Notes under the pieces: model-generated
What the model saw: the letters and a program-made list of their open reading frames with translations, nothing else
What the model was told of the DNA's origin: nothing
Databases searched by the model: none
Source: Leptobrachium leishanense
Taxonomy: Eukaryota > Chordata > Amphibia > Anura > Megophryidae
Assembly (NCBI GenBank): GCA_009667805.1
Contig: CM019064.1
Location: 385,082,049-385,146,048, forward strand
Reading direction: 5' to 3'
DNA length: 64,000 nt
Program-made: the position numbers and the translations under genes
Shown here: piece after piece, positions 46,926-59,340 of the stretch
Layout: the number at the start of each line of letters is the position of its first letter
Position numbering within the stretch: the first letter of the stretch is position 1

Positions 46926-47846
46926 ATGGCAGGCTTGGTCCAGTGTAAGAGCGGTCATACATTTGTTTTTAGATCCAATTTTTGGAGGTTTGGAGTGTGC
47001 CTGATATGTAGGCAGTTGTCTTTATTGCAGCAGGAAATTGCCTGTTTGAAGACTGAGATTTGTAAATTATCTGTTAGACAAACTCAGGCTATGACTGTTA
47101 CAAAGCCACTGCCACAGAGGCCTCCTAGGAGCAGCAGATGGACTACTGTAGGATCTGGTAGACTTAGAGTTGTGGATAGAAGGCATGATCCACAGTCTGT
47201 GGCTCTTCTTAATTCTTTTGAGGCACTTTCAGAGTGTAGTGGTAAGACGGATGTAGACTCAGACACCATAGTTGAGGAACCACCATCCCCTATGCCTAAG
47301 GTAAGCAGGACTGCAACCAAGGACAAAAAGGAAAAGGTGGGCCTTGATAGAAGGCAATTGTTGCTGGGTGATTCTATCATAAGAGGTGTTGAGCTGGAGA
47401 GTAGTGGTTTGGTGAGATGTTTTCCTGGGGCTACTGCTCATAGAGACAAGAGACGTATTCTCAATATTGTCAAACAAGCAAAGCAGCAAGGGGAAGTGGA
47501 CGTTCTAGTCCATCTAGGGACAAATGACTTGGCTAGCAATGAGGTTTCTGAGATTAAGGAAGATTTTTGTGTTCTTGGAGGTGAAATACAGCAGATTGCG
47601 TCCACTGTGACATTCTCTGAAGTTCTGCCGGTGCATAACATTCAGGATAGGCAGATGCGCAATAGGGAATTTAATTTGTGGCTTCGGGAATGGTGTCGGG
47701 AGCAAGGATTTGGCTTTGTGTCCCATGATAGCTCTAATTGGAGCAGAAAGGAACTGTATAAAAAAGATGGTTTGCATCTTACTCATAGGGGAACATATGT
47801 TCTCAGTGAGAAGTTCAAAGGTTTCACAAAGGAATATTTAAACTAG
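46926..47846 (+). CDS. CR1 ORF1, esterase-type (SGNH hydrolase)
   Basis: This 306-codon ORF is intact. Residues about 20-50 hold a CLIC pair and a short coiled coil. The C-terminal half is an SGNH/GDSL-like esterase domain as known from CR1 ORF1: LLLGDSIIRGVE (block I serine, near residue 147), LVHLGTNDLA (block III Gly and Asn, near 197) and KKDGLHLTHRGTYVLSEKF (block V D..H, near 281). The role in retrotransposition is thought to involve RNA or membrane association, but is not established. It precedes ORF2 by 36 bp. The start at 46926 is the first Met after the UTR. Confidence 0.85.
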   Translation: MAGLVQCKSGHTFVFRSNFWRFGVCLICRQLSLLQQEIACLKTEICKLSVRQTQAMTVTKPLPQRPPRSSRWTTVGSGRLRVVDRRHDPQSVALLNSFEALSECSGKTDVDSDTIVEEPPSPMPKVSRTATKDKKEKVGLDRRQLLLGDSIIRGVELESSGLVRCFPGATAHRDKRRILNIVKQAKQQGEVDVLVHLGTNDLASNEVSEIKEDFCVLGGEIQQIASTVTFSEVLPVHNIQDRQMRNREFNLWLREWCREQGFGFVSHDSSNWSRKELYKKDGLHLTHRGTYVLSEKFKGFTKEYLN

Positions 47847-47882
47847 GAGGGGGGACAAAAGGGTAAATAACAATCTGCCCGA

Positions 47883-50085
47883 TTGTCCCCAAAACTAAAT
47901 CGGAGGGTGCAAGCAACATGCGGGGTAAAAAATGACAAGCTCAGAGTCGTGTCTATAAATGCTCGCAGTTTAGTCAATAAAATCAATGAACTGGAGGCAA
48001 TGATGGCAGCTGAAAAAGTAGATTTAGTGGCGGTTACTGAGACATGGTTCAGTGAGAAAAAAAACTGGGACATAACAATACCGGGGTACTCTTTATATAG
48101 AAAAGACAGAGAAGGTAGGAAAGGAGGAGGAGTGGCCCTGTATGTGAAAAGCAACATAAAAACGAACCAAATAAAAGTGAGCGAGGTGAACATAGAGTCA
48201 GTTTGGGTTATGCTAACATTTGGCAATCATACAGTAGCTCGTGTAGGTGTGATATATAGACCCCCTGGACAAGTAGAAGAGCTAGATAATCTGCTGTTTG
48301 AGGAAATAGCCAAAATGGCAATGAAGGGGGAAGTTATTATCATGGGGGACTTTAATCTTCCTGATGTGAACTGGAAAACCAAAATAGCTGGGTGCACCAG
48401 GAGTAAAAATATTCGAAACTCCCTACTGGGATTATCTCTAACACAAGTAGTTGAGGAGCCGACCCATAAAGAGGCCATATTGGATTTAATACTCACAAAT
48501 GTATATTTTTGTTCAGTCTTTGCAGAAGAAAAGGAAGGAAAGGGACCTCAGTTAGGAGGAAACACTAACGAGACATTTACATATGAGTTTACAGAGGAGG
48601 AGGTTCTACAGTAGCTGTCTAAAGTAAAGACAAGTAAGTCAATGGGGCCTGATGGGATCCACCCTAAATTATTAAAAGAGCTCAGTGGTGTAATAGCAAA
48701 ACCGTTAACAGATTTATTTAACCAATCCTTGTTAACGGGAGTCGTCCCAGAAGACTGGAAATTAGCAAATGTTGTGCCCATTTACAAAAAGGGTAGTAGG
48801 GAGGAATTGGGGAACTATAGGCCAGTTAGTCTTACGTCAGTAGTGGGGAAATTAATGGAAACCATGTTAAAGGAAAGGATTGTTGAACATCTAAAAACAC
48901 ATAGATTACAGGACCAGAAACAACATGGGTTTACCTCAGGGAGATCATGCCAAACTAATCTTATTGATTTTTTTGATTGGGTAACAAAAATAATAGACAC
49001 AGGTGGTGCAGTAGACATTGCTTATTTAGATTTCAGTAAGGCTTTTGATACTGTTCCGCATAGAAGGCTTATCAATAAATTGCAATCTTTGAGCTTGGAT
49101 TCCAATATTGTTGAATGGATTAGGCAGTGGCTGAGTGACAGGCAACAGAGGGTTGTGGTAAATGGAGTTTATTCGGCGCAAGGTCTTGTTACCAGTGGGG
49201 TACCTCAGGGGTCAGTACTTGGACCCATTCTCTTTAATATTTTTATTAGTGATATTGCAGACGGTATTATTGGAAAAGTATGTCTTTTTGCTGATGACAC
49301 AAAGATTTGCAACAGGGTTGACGTTCCTGGAGGGATCAGCCAAATGACAAATGATTTAGGTAAACTAAAAAAATGGTCGGAGCTGTGGCAATTGGGTTTT
49401 AATGTGGATAATGCACCTGGGACGTAAAAACCCAAGGGCTGAATATTGAATATGTGATACAGTCCTAACCTCAACATCTGGGGAAAGGGATTTAGGGGTT
49501 ATTAGTTCAGAGGATCTAAGGGTAAGTAGTCAATGTAATAGAGCAGCAGGAAATGCTAGCAGAATGCTTGGTTGTGTAGGGAGAGGTATTAGCAGTAGGA
49601 AAAGGGAAGTGCTCATGCCACTGTACAGAGCACTGGAGAGACCTCACTTGGAGTACTGTGTGCAGTACTGGAGACCGTATCTCCAGAAGGATATAGACAT
49701 CTTAGAGAGAGTTCAGAGAAGGGCTACTAAAATGGTGTACGGCTTGAAGGAGAAAAGTTACCAGGAAAGGCTTAATGATCTTAACATGTACAGCTTGGAA
49801 AAAAGACGAGACAGAGGAGATATGATAGAAACATTTAAATACGTAAAGGGAATCCACAAGGTAGAGGAAGGGAGTATATTTAAACGGAAACAAAGTAGCA
49901 AAACAAGAGAACATAGTCTTAGATTAGAGGGGCAAAGGTTTAAAAGTAACATCAGGAAGCATTATTTTACTGAGAGGGTGGTGGATACATGGAACAGCCT
50001 TCCAGTAGAAGTGGTAGAGGCCAAAACAGTAATTGAATTTAAGCAGGCATGGGATAGGCATAAGGCTATCCTAAACAAAAGATAA
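47883..50085 (+). pseudogene. CR1 ORF2: endonuclease plus RT, broken
   Basis: Frame 47883-48614 is an AP-type endonuclease: LRVVSINARSLVNKI, LVAVTETWF with catalytic E, RVGVIYRPPG and GEVIIMGDFNLPDVNWK. It lacks the C-terminal part because of the internal deletion, and a TAG stops it at 48612. Frame 48642-49427 is RT: MGPDGIHPKLLKEL, VVPIYKKGS, AYLDFSKAFDTVPH (first D), [22 protein letters not shown] short deletion near 49410 shifts the frame, and the rest follows at 49564-50085 with the WNSLPVEVVEAKTV terminus. Not functional. Confidence 0.9.
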
Positions 50086-50167
50086 ATCCAGGTAAAGTAT
50101 CCATGTAATTGGGCAGACTAGATGGGCTGAAAGGTTCTTCTCTGCCGACATTTTTCTATGTTTCTAT

Positions 50168-51245
50168 CAGTACCATCCTAAACGTGTGCCGATAGATATC
50201 AGAAAGGTATAAAGAGCTGAAGCGGGGGGAGGGTCGTCAACAAATGAAGGTATCATACGGGGGAGGCCGCAGGTGTGCTCTCAGCCAGCGTCCTGGAAAG
50301 GTAACATGTGTGCAACAGGCAGGGAGAAGCATGGCAAGCCCGGCCTGTCAGCAAACCCAAACTCAGCACAAGAAAACAAAGCCAGCCAGTCAGGGAATCT
50401 CCCGCCTGCGGCACCACATCCATCAACAAGATCTTGGGATAGGGCCGCAGACAGCGCCAGGGTGGAGGACAACACAAGAGAACTCGACATCGACAACTTC
50501 TCGAACTTCGCGTAGGGGAAGTCGGCTCTCTCCAGGCTCCGGTCGGCACCAGCAGGCACCACCAGTACATCCTCCGGCTCCGTCTGGACAAATAATTATC
50601 GGCAGGCAGGCTCCTCAGGGACACGCACCAGTGAGAGCTCCCCAATTGGCTTGGCAGTCAGCAGTGACAGGTGAGACGGTTCCCCGCTCTCATCCCGCAG
50701 CACTTCAGCGTCCTCCTTCACCGGGTCCACACCACACCGCCGTGTCGAGTCAATTCAAGCCCGTCACCCTCTGAATCACCGCCACAGGAATCAGCAGCTC
50801 CCCAGCTGGGTCTCAATACCGCCATGACGTGGCGCATGTCGCCTCTCGTCAGCGGACGCTCCTCATTCCCCAGCAGCTGCAATATGACATACAGGGCCGC
50901 AGAGAGACGTGGGCCCTCCTCCTCCATGGCCCTCAGCATGATCCCCATTGGGATCCGAGCACACGGGGCAGCGAGCTGGGAAACAGCAGAATCCGCGAGG
51001 TAGGCAGCAAAATGGCCGCCGGCAGCACGTTCCAGCCGGGGACGGCTGTAAGCGAATGAGTCTCTCTGGACCGGAGGGGGGGAAAACAGGCTCCGGGTTT
51101 GCTCACTCCCGATGGCCAGCCACGTAGGAGTCTCAGGCAAAGTTTCTCAGCGGCAAAAACACAGCAGAAGGCTCCGTGTAGAAAGGATCAGTGCAGAGTT
51201 CCATCGACATGCGACTTTTCCCCTCTGCGGTCGGCCACACCCCCC
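50168..51245 (-). other. GC-rich block, possible L1-type 5' region
   Basis: CpG-rich, with many overlapping ORFs in both strands and none recognised. On the minus strand it begins near GGGGGGTGTGGCCGACCGCA, reminiscent of 5' UTRs of L1/Tx1 elements. It could be the 5' part of a minus-strand LINE into whose body the CR1 inserted. No protein motif supports this. Confidence 0.3.
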
Positions 51246-51548
51246 AGTGTAATTATTTAATTGTTATTACATTTGGGTTTTGCAAGTGAATGGTTATCAG
51301 TGGGCAACTCATGCCTGTATATGGAGATTACAGTAACACCTTGTATCTGTACTGTACAGGGATTTTCATTAATTTTGTTTAGACCTCAATGAACCTTATC
51401 CCTGTTCAGCTATGAGAGACCCCAGAGCACTCCCTGTATTCTGGCCCATCCCTGGCTGTTGTAAAGTTTGTTAAACCATTTGTTACAGTGAAGGTAGGAA
51501 CTGCTACTTACAACTTCTGTATAGGAATGAGATCTTACAAAAAATGAT
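51246..51548. other. No recognised feature (SOAT intron)
   Basis: Intron spacer without recognisable element. Confidence 0.5.
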
Positions 51549-52760
51549 GGGCCCTATTACATTCTTCAGGCAAAAAAAACGCACGCTCGACGAGTGAATT
51601 TTTGTGTGAAGCGTTAAACGTTAACGCGCGTAAAGCAACGCTGGTATTACAATCTGCGTGCATTTTTTCATCCGTCAAAAAATAGCGCGCGTAAAACGGA
51701 CGCGCAAAAACGCGCGCACATTAATGTTGCGTGCAGAAATCAGTGTGCGCACTGTTTTTTCACGCGATTCAGCCAATCAGAATTAAGAACCACAATTATC
51801 TCACGTTAAGTTTTTGCGCCTGCCAAAGTAAATCTGAGTATATATGCTGCAGCAATAATAAAAACACGCACAACTTATCAATTTTATTGTTTGGGTATGC
51901 GTAGAATGTGTAACTATACATTGCAGCATTTTTTTTTTTGGGGCTGGTGTATTTGAGTTCGACCAGGACGTTCAGATTTGCCGTTACCACCAGGTTTTAG
52001 GAGTTGTTAAAATTATGCACGCAAACGCTGTGCGTTAAAAACTGAGCACAGATTTTAATACCATCCGCATACCAGCACACATACGCATTTGCACTCACAA
52101 TGTTAAGTATGGGATATGCACAGTACAGTAAGCTCGCAAAGGGTTCGCGCAGGTCCACCCGCGTTAGACAATTACGCACGTTTTGTGAAAATATAGGATC
52201 CTCGTGCTTGCAGGGCCGTCCGAAGGTTCTCCAAAAGAATCTAAACGTTAAAACATACAGTTGTGTTCAAAATTATTCAACCCCCACTGAAATTGAGTGT
52301 TTTGGCCAGTTTGACATTGATTTTGATCATTCAGTCATCTTGCTTACAATTAAATCAAAGAGGCACGTGTAGGTCAGACAAATATAACATAACATTTATA
52401 ATGAAATAACCACAAATGTCTTTTCTGTGCTCACATCATTATCAGTTTTATTCAACCCCCAAGTGACATTCAATCTTAGTACTTAGTACAACATCCTTTT
52501 ACAGTTATAACAGCTTTTAAACGTGAAGCATAGCTTGACACAAGTGTCTTGCAGCGATCTACGGGTATCTTCGCCCATTCGTCATGGGGCAAAAGCCTCC
52601 AGTTCAGTCACATTCTTAGGCTTGCGCACTGCACTGCTTTCTTTAAGTCCCACCAGAGGTTCTCAATCGGATTTAAGTCAGGTGACTGCGATGGCCACTC
52701 AAAATGTTCCAGCCTTTAATCTGCAACCATGCTCTAGTGGACTTGGAGGTATGCTTGGGA

Positions 52761-53877
<1,117 letters not shown>

Positions 53878-54698
53878 ACCAGTAAATGTCTAGAAGGAGC
53901 TGAGTATCACAGTCATTTTAAAGCTGCCTAATTGGTGCTTATTATGCTTTATTGCTGCTCCGTGACATCCACAGGTGTTTCCAATACCTGATTGAAAACA
54001 CTTGAATGAACCTCTGTTCTTCAGAGTGGTAGTCTTTAAGGGGTTGAATAATTGTGTCAATGAAGAATTCCCTAAAGAAACATTTACTACTGTATTACAA
54101 AACCAATTGATGTCATTTTAGTTGCATATGGTTCTTTAAAAAAGTCCTTGTAGGATTTCATTCTGAATACAATTACAAATGTACACTTAATTCCCTAAAA
54201 ACCCTTTACAGCATTGGGGGTTGAATAATTTTGAACACAACTGTAGGACACACATTGCGCAGTATATCCAAATGTCGATAGCTGGTTGGAAAAAGTTCCA
54301 ATTATCAAACTCACTTTTTAAAGAGCCACAAAAGCCGGCTCTAAACTGTATAATCTTTTTACGCGCGTTTGTTGCGCTGACTTTGTAATACGACGTTCTG
54401 CGCAAAGGGTTTTGCCCCTCGCGTTAATGCGTTTTTGCTTCAAGTTTGCGTGAAGATTGTAATAGGGCCCGTTGTTTCTACCTGGGAGCACAGTAATCTT
54501 ACACAAAGAATGTATGCAAATGGGGGTTTGTATACTAGTTTTTCTATATAATTGTATTACAATGCAAAATCAAGTTGACCCCTCTGAATTTTCTTCTATT
54601 CCCTCCTCTTCCTTTTGTAGCCTAGAAAAATTAGGGGATATCAACCTCTTGTTTGCTCTTCACATAACATGCAAGTGGTATGCCAGCAATCTGCTTAC

Positions 54699-54834
54699 CT
54701 CCAAGGATGGCAAATAAGCAAAACAGAACCGGGTAGAAGAAGCCAAGTGACAACGTTAAGGAGTATTCATGTGCAATTGCTGACACCATGAACGCAGCCA
54801 GCTTCGCACCTTCTCGAAACCGACGATTAAATAA
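54699..54834 (-). CDS. soat2: Sterol O-acyltransferase exon with catalytic His
   Basis: The 136-bp exon has acceptor TTCTCTTTGCAG and donor GTAAGC. It encodes LFNRRFREGAKLAAFMVS, then AIAHEYSLTLSLGFFYPV and LFAILG, ending with a split Gly codon. The His of AHEY is the conserved MBOAT active-site histidine of SOAT enzymes. AHEY and LGFFYPV resemble SOAT2 more than SOAT1 (VHEY, LSFFYPV). It enters in phase 0 from exon 56685-56783. The downstream intron of 9.5 kb contains a CR1 LINE, a Harbinger element and a Tc1. Confidence 0.93.
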
Positions 54835-55299
54835 CTGCAAAGAGAACACTTTATATTAAACAATTGGTGAGAAATACAATATGACGCACCTACTTCATCT
54901 TAACAAGGTCTAGCTCTATTAACACTATCGCAAGCACAACTGCTTTTATTAAATTGTTACATTGTTACAAGACTGTGTTTCAAAGGAGGCAATGAGAAGG
55001 CTGGAGGAAATAAAAAACTTCAAGCCTATCCCGACCATCGTAGCTACTTTTACAGAGCTACAGTGAGAGCAATAGTACTTCTATCAGAAGATTCAGAATA
55101 TTATTATTACAGAAGGTCCATGAATAGTATTTCACCTTCTCTGCATGGAGAAATGCTACCGAAAAACGTTGCAAGGCGCTGAACTCGGAAGCATCCAAAT
55201 AAGAGCCTTTTTTGATTTGCGACAATCATCGCGTCATCGCCACAAGGTGGCGACTTTACCACAGGATGCCCATTACAATTACACGCCATAAGAGACTAT
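54835..55299. other. SOAT intron, unassigned
   Basis: Intron sequence. A GAAAAACGTTGC motif near 55160 may be a decayed member of the GAAACGTTG motif family. Otherwise nothing recognised. Confidence 0.4.
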
Positions 55300-55938
55300 C
55301 AGGGTAATTCAAAGAGATTCGAAAAGTCACAGAGGCAGTGAATAAATAAGAAAACAGTTTGAATGGATGATTGAAAAGTGAAATGCTGTTTGCAAAGAAA
55401 CTACTGAGCAAAAATGTCTGAAATTTACATATGAGGTCCAATGAATGATAATAAAAAGGGCTGTTACAGAAAAAATAAGTAAACTTAAAAAAAAAAAATC
55501 GGACTTTCTTTTAAAAAAAAAAAAAAAAATGAAAAATGCTTAAAATATCCTAACAAATCTATAAATAAAGAGACTCTTTACTGCAGAATTTTATAATGAA
55601 CGGTTTATTGGATATTGAATTAAAAACAGAATATTTTTAACATTGAACCCTATGGGATTCTCCTGAATAAACTTGCCGAATTAAACCACCGAATGGCAGG
55701 GCATTTCGGGAACCTTTCACTGCTGGTTTGTGTTCTCTGAATAGCGAATGCTTTTTCATGGGGTTTTCACTGCCCTCGAACAGGCACTGAACAGGCACCG
55801 TATGTTCAGGCAATTCGCCAGGATTTGGCAAATTGCCTGCTCTCTGAATAGCCGAATGGCCAAGAAAGGTAACTGAACGCTGATTTTCAGCGTTCGGTTA
55901 CCTTTCTCAAGCAATTCGGATCTCTTTGAATTACCCTG
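55300..55938. mobile_element. CAGGG-type MITE, 639 bp, internally shortened
   Basis: It begins CAGGGTAATTCAAAGAG and ends CTCTTTGAATTACCCTG, with TAT on both sides (55297-55299, 55939-55941). It lies in opposite orientation to 968-1848 and 32497-33396 and is shorter by about 240 bp. Confidence 0.9.
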
Positions 55939-55941
55939 TAT

Positions 55942-56684
55942 GTTAGCATCATTTCGGTGCTACTGAGATACATAACATGCTAGAATGTCACTGAAAAAGA
56001 ATATAAACTGTGTGTTAAAGTACATGGTGTCATCTGTAATGGTGTGTACATCCCCTCTAACCTTTTCAGAGAGGGATATGATGTTTAACTCCAGGGGAGT
56101 GTTTGTGTACAACTTAATGAAGTCCAGAAGTTTTTTAGGTAAACTCCAACACACTGGTCTGGTCAGCTCTGTAAATCATTAGCAGCAGTAAAAGCAATCA
56201 CTGCCTGCTATACAGTCTGAGAGAGGTGCCTGTGTGGAGGGGAAGCAGCCTGTTTGGTTCCAAGCAGAAACCTGAATGCTGAAAACTATAGTTTTCTAAG
56301 GTTGGTGAAGCCTGTGTTTTGTTTAGTTTAAAACCCTGATGGTAAGGGATCTCTTAGTAAGAGCTCTAGAGGAGCCAGGATTTTGTTTGTAGGGACGTCT
56401 TGTTTTTTGTATGCGGATACTGCTGCCTGCTGAATCGGTCAATACAATAAAGTTACACAACTTGTTTATGAAACCCCAGAGGACCGTGTTTTATTAAGGA
56501 CATAATACCCAGGGTGGGTACAAGGATTACAACTGGTATAACACTTTAGAAAAAGGGATCAACGGTAGAATTGATGCAATATTAACGGAGAATTCATCCA
56601 TGATCCCACACACACACCATTATACTTCCAGCTGATACATGAACAGAATTTGGTTTTGGAGGACCACCTCCAAAAAACACTCAC
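55942..56684. other. SOAT intron, no recognised feature
   Basis: No element or exon recognised until the donor at 56684. Confidence 0.5.
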
Positions 56685-56783
56685 CCACAGGATGTCTCTG
56701 TACACGTAATATTGTAGCCAATCATGGACGACCACATTCCATGTTCGATAATAGTTTGAGAATGATTTTGAATTCCACCAATC
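56685..56783 (-). CDS. soat2: Sterol O-acyltransferase exon with TWN motif
   Basis: The 99-bp exon of 33 codons has acceptor TTTTTTTCCCCAG and donor GTGAGT, phase 0 at both ends. It encodes [19 protein letters not shown] and [18 protein letters not shown] completes the FYxDWWN motif whose FY lies at the end of the preceding exon. The Asn of TWNVVVHDW is the conserved polar residue that pairs with the HEY histidine in the SOAT active site. The coding sequence is intact and very conserved, which argues for a recently functional gene. Confidence 0.95.
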
Positions 56784-56893
56784 CTGGGGAAAAAAATTAC
56801 TGATTAGAGGATTTGTTCACATCTGTGTCACAGAAAAATAAGAAACTTGTCATGTTCTATCACAAAAAAAAAATCAAAAAAATCTGATTTCAC

Positions 56894-56990
56894 CTTGTAG
56901 AACATGCGATCTCCGAAGCGAAGCATCTCTGCAAAGGCGTTTAACAACAGTGCAAAAAGGCAAAGAATGTGATCAGCAAAATGAACATGC
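56894..56990 (-). CDS. soat2: Sterol O-acyltransferase exon, 1-bp frameshift
   Basis: The 97-bp exon has acceptor TATCCCACAG and donor GTGAAA. It completes a split Gly and encodes MFILLITFFAFLHC, then after a one-base loss NAFAEMLRFGDRMFYK. SOAT proteins have HCWLNAFAE here. The sequence CACTGTTGTTAAAC is one base short of the Cys-Trp-Leu-Asn codons, giving a TAA in the original frame. The expected exon length is 98. Either a real null or pseudogene mutation, or a base-call error at a GG dinucleotide. The neighbouring intron is only 110 bp. Confidence 0.9.
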
Positions 56991-57143
56991 CTGTGGGATA
57001 TAGAAGGTGTCATTGTGATGTGGACAAAACAAGTTACGATTTCTAAGCTATACAGGTTCTTATTCTTATTACAGTAAAAGTAATTAGTAAAAAAAAAAAA
57101 GAATACCAGAAAATTCTTGATCCTAGAACCACTACCTCTGTTA

Positions 57144-57437
57144 GGCTGGGTTCACACCTGGGCGTAGTGCTGCGTCGCGCAATGTGCGCGTTTTTTTTTA
57201 CGCGCAAACGCGCATTGCAGCGCGTTCGCGGCTATGATATGGCCGCGAACGCGTTGCTGTATGCCCGAAAAGAAGCTCCCAAACTTCTTTTTGGGTCGGC
57301 CGTTTTAAAGCGCGTTCCTGCGCGCTTTAAAACGCTTAGGTCTGAATGGGGCCCATAGCAAAGCATGGGATTTCCCCGTTCATGCGTTTTAAACCCTGCA
57401 CGAACGCGCCTTAAAACGGCTAGGTGTGAACGGGGCC
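57144..57437. mobile_element. Harbinger-like MITE, 294 bp, TSD TTA
   Basis: It begins GGCTGGGTTCACACCTGGGC and ends GTGTGAACGGGGCC, with TTA on both sides (57141-57143, 57438-57440). CpG-rich GCGCGTT words inside. An inverted relative lies at 63016-63332. Confidence 0.8.
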
Positions 57438-57679
57438 TTATAGTGTTCAGCAATACACCTAGCTGCTTCACAGTATTTCTTTCGTTTATTCCACTTGGTA
57501 AAACCAATGGAAAGATTTTTAAATTTGGTTTACTCTCACAAGGATCGGATGCCTAAAGACAGCACCTTTAGCTAAAACACTCCAATTCGGTCACAAAAGG
57601 ATTGGAATGTTCCGAATTCAGCAACGGCCACATTGACGTTCCAGGTGAAATTGGGCATCTTCTTTTTCCATAGTTAGGC

Positions 57680-58290
57680 TAGAAAGTAGGGTTAGAGTTA
57701 GGGTTGGAAATTAGGGTTAGGACTAGGTTAAGTTACTGTTTGTTCTTGTTTTAAGGTTAGCACTACATTTAGGGGTTTGGTTTGGCTAACTCCAACATTC
57801 TGCTCCAATTTGCTTCATTTTTAGGATACAGATGCCAACCTTCCTTGTGATGCTCACTCTCACTGCACCCACATCAAAAGCAGGGGCAGAATATGTTGCC
57901 TAAAAATGAAACAAAAATGGAGCAGCCCTAATTTCTAACCCTAACCCAAATTTCTAACTCTAACACTAATTACTAACTTTAATTTCTAACTCTAACTATA
58001 ATTTCAAAACTCCAACCCTAATTTCTCACCCAAAGTATGGAAATATATGCCCTATTTTCCCCTGGAGTGTCAAAACCCTAATCCTAATTTTCGAACCCTA
58101 ACTATTATTTGTAATCTCTAACCCTAACCTTAATTTCTAACTATAGAAAAGTAATCAAGCAGAAATAGTAACTTAACCCTAGTCCTTACCCTAACCTTAA
58201 TTTCTAACTATGGAAAATTAAACAAGCAGAAACAGTAATTTAACCCTAGTCCTTAACCTAACCCTAATTTCTTACTCAAACTATGGAAAA
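57680..58290. repeat. Degenerate telomere-like repeats in both orientations
   Basis: GTTAGGGTTGGAAATTAGGG-type words at 57680-57780 switch to CCCTAATTTCTAACCCTAAC-type words at 57925-58280. Interrupted TTAGGG units with an ATTTCTAA spacer. A shorter similar tract occurs at 38210-38265. Confidence 0.75.
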
Positions 58291-58590
58291 AGATAGTCCA
58301 GTTTGACTGCGGCCAAATTTGGAGTGTCAAAATTCAGCGGAATTGGAGTATTGCTGTTAAAGATGTGATTTTTTTTAACCACGTAATTTTTTGACCAGCT
58401 TTTTAGGTGTCTTATCAATAGGATTCCTTCAACTTCTTTTTCTTGGCATCAGTCCAGTTGGTTCTTTATGGCACCGTACTGGCTTCTTCCAATCGCCTGC
58501 TTAGCAAATTTAGTCTAGATTTGCTACATTCACCTCTCAACGCTTTGTTACATAAATGTGTTTGGCGCAATACGTAAGACTCCTTCTAAT

Positions 58591-58935
58591 GCCGGGGTGA
58601 GACTTGCGTTTTTGAGAGCGGACGGAATGTCCGTGAGAGTGGATGTTCCTTCCACTCTGACGCCCGTCTGGCCACCTGCATTGAGCGCAGTTAGCTGCAA
58701 GGCTCGACCCACCTATGGAGGATTGCGCTTTGAGGCCCGTCGAATGCACGTCGTAGCGCTTCGATGGGGAGGCTTTCAGCACAACCGCAGCACGTCCGAT
58801 GTAGTGTGCTCAATTCGTGCACGCGCTACAGCATGTGGCCGGCCCCGTTGAAGCGTCACAACACTGTGACGAACGCCGGGAGGCATGTCAGTACGGGCAC
58901 ACGTAGTGCGCTCCGACCTAAGTGGTTTGAAATCT
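58591..58935. other. CpG-rich block, possible MITE
   Basis: CpG-dense sequence after GCCGGGGTGAGACTTGCG, which resembles the start of the GGCTGGGGTCAGACT elements. No matching right end with TTA was found. ORFs on both strands overlap and are not supported. Confidence 0.35.
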
Positions 58936-59210
58936 AACCTGATTCTAGGGACATACTTTTGTTAAGTTGTGCTGGGTGTATATATTTGTATATATGATGA
59001 TGACAATAATAAATGTATCAAAAAGTGGTGATAACATCCCTAGCACCTTTTTAAATTAGTATCAAGTCGAAGATCTTCAAACAAAATGAGTACATGTTTT
59101 CTAAAAGACAGATATGCAAAACTGTCTGAAATGCACATAAATGCACTGGAAAATATGTTTCTCTGTTGTTACAACATACTAGGAGACTCATCATCACATC
59201 ACATCATTAC

Positions 59211-59340
59211 CAGGTAGAGTAGAATGGAAAATGGACAACACTAAAGTCCTCATGCTGAGAGGCTCCTTGCTCATGTTGGTGAAGACAGGAATACACAATG
59301 TAACCAGTACAAAATATATGAAAAACACACACGCGAGGAA
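59211..59340 (-). CDS. soat2: Sterol O-acyltransferase exon (most 5' in the window)
   Basis: The 130-bp exon has acceptor CTCTCCTTCCAG and donor GTAATG, and ends with the first base of a Gly codon. It encodes [20 protein letters not shown], then [16 protein letters not shown] and IFHSTLP. SOAT proteins have a membrane segment followed by VF.NMS.EPFS..LVL here; the NMSKEP form is closer to SOAT2. The upstream exons lie beyond the window or were not recognised in 59341-64000. Confidence 0.9.

Larger units (their letters stand above)
46780..50167 (+). mobile_element. CR1 LINE copy B, near full-length
   Basis: It has a 5' UTR, complete ORF1 (46926-47846), endonuclease and RT parts of ORF2, and the 3' end with TTTCTATGTTTCTAT. 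The exact 5' edge is uncertain. Relative to copy A it lacks about 600 bp between endonuclease and RT, joining CTCACAAATG directly to TATTTTTGTTCAGTCTTT. Confidence 0.85.

Noticed and set aside
50244..51140. Several overlapping ORFs in the GC-rich block
   Set aside because: Open frames on both strands are expected in GC-rich DNA. None shows L1 ORF1 or other domains.
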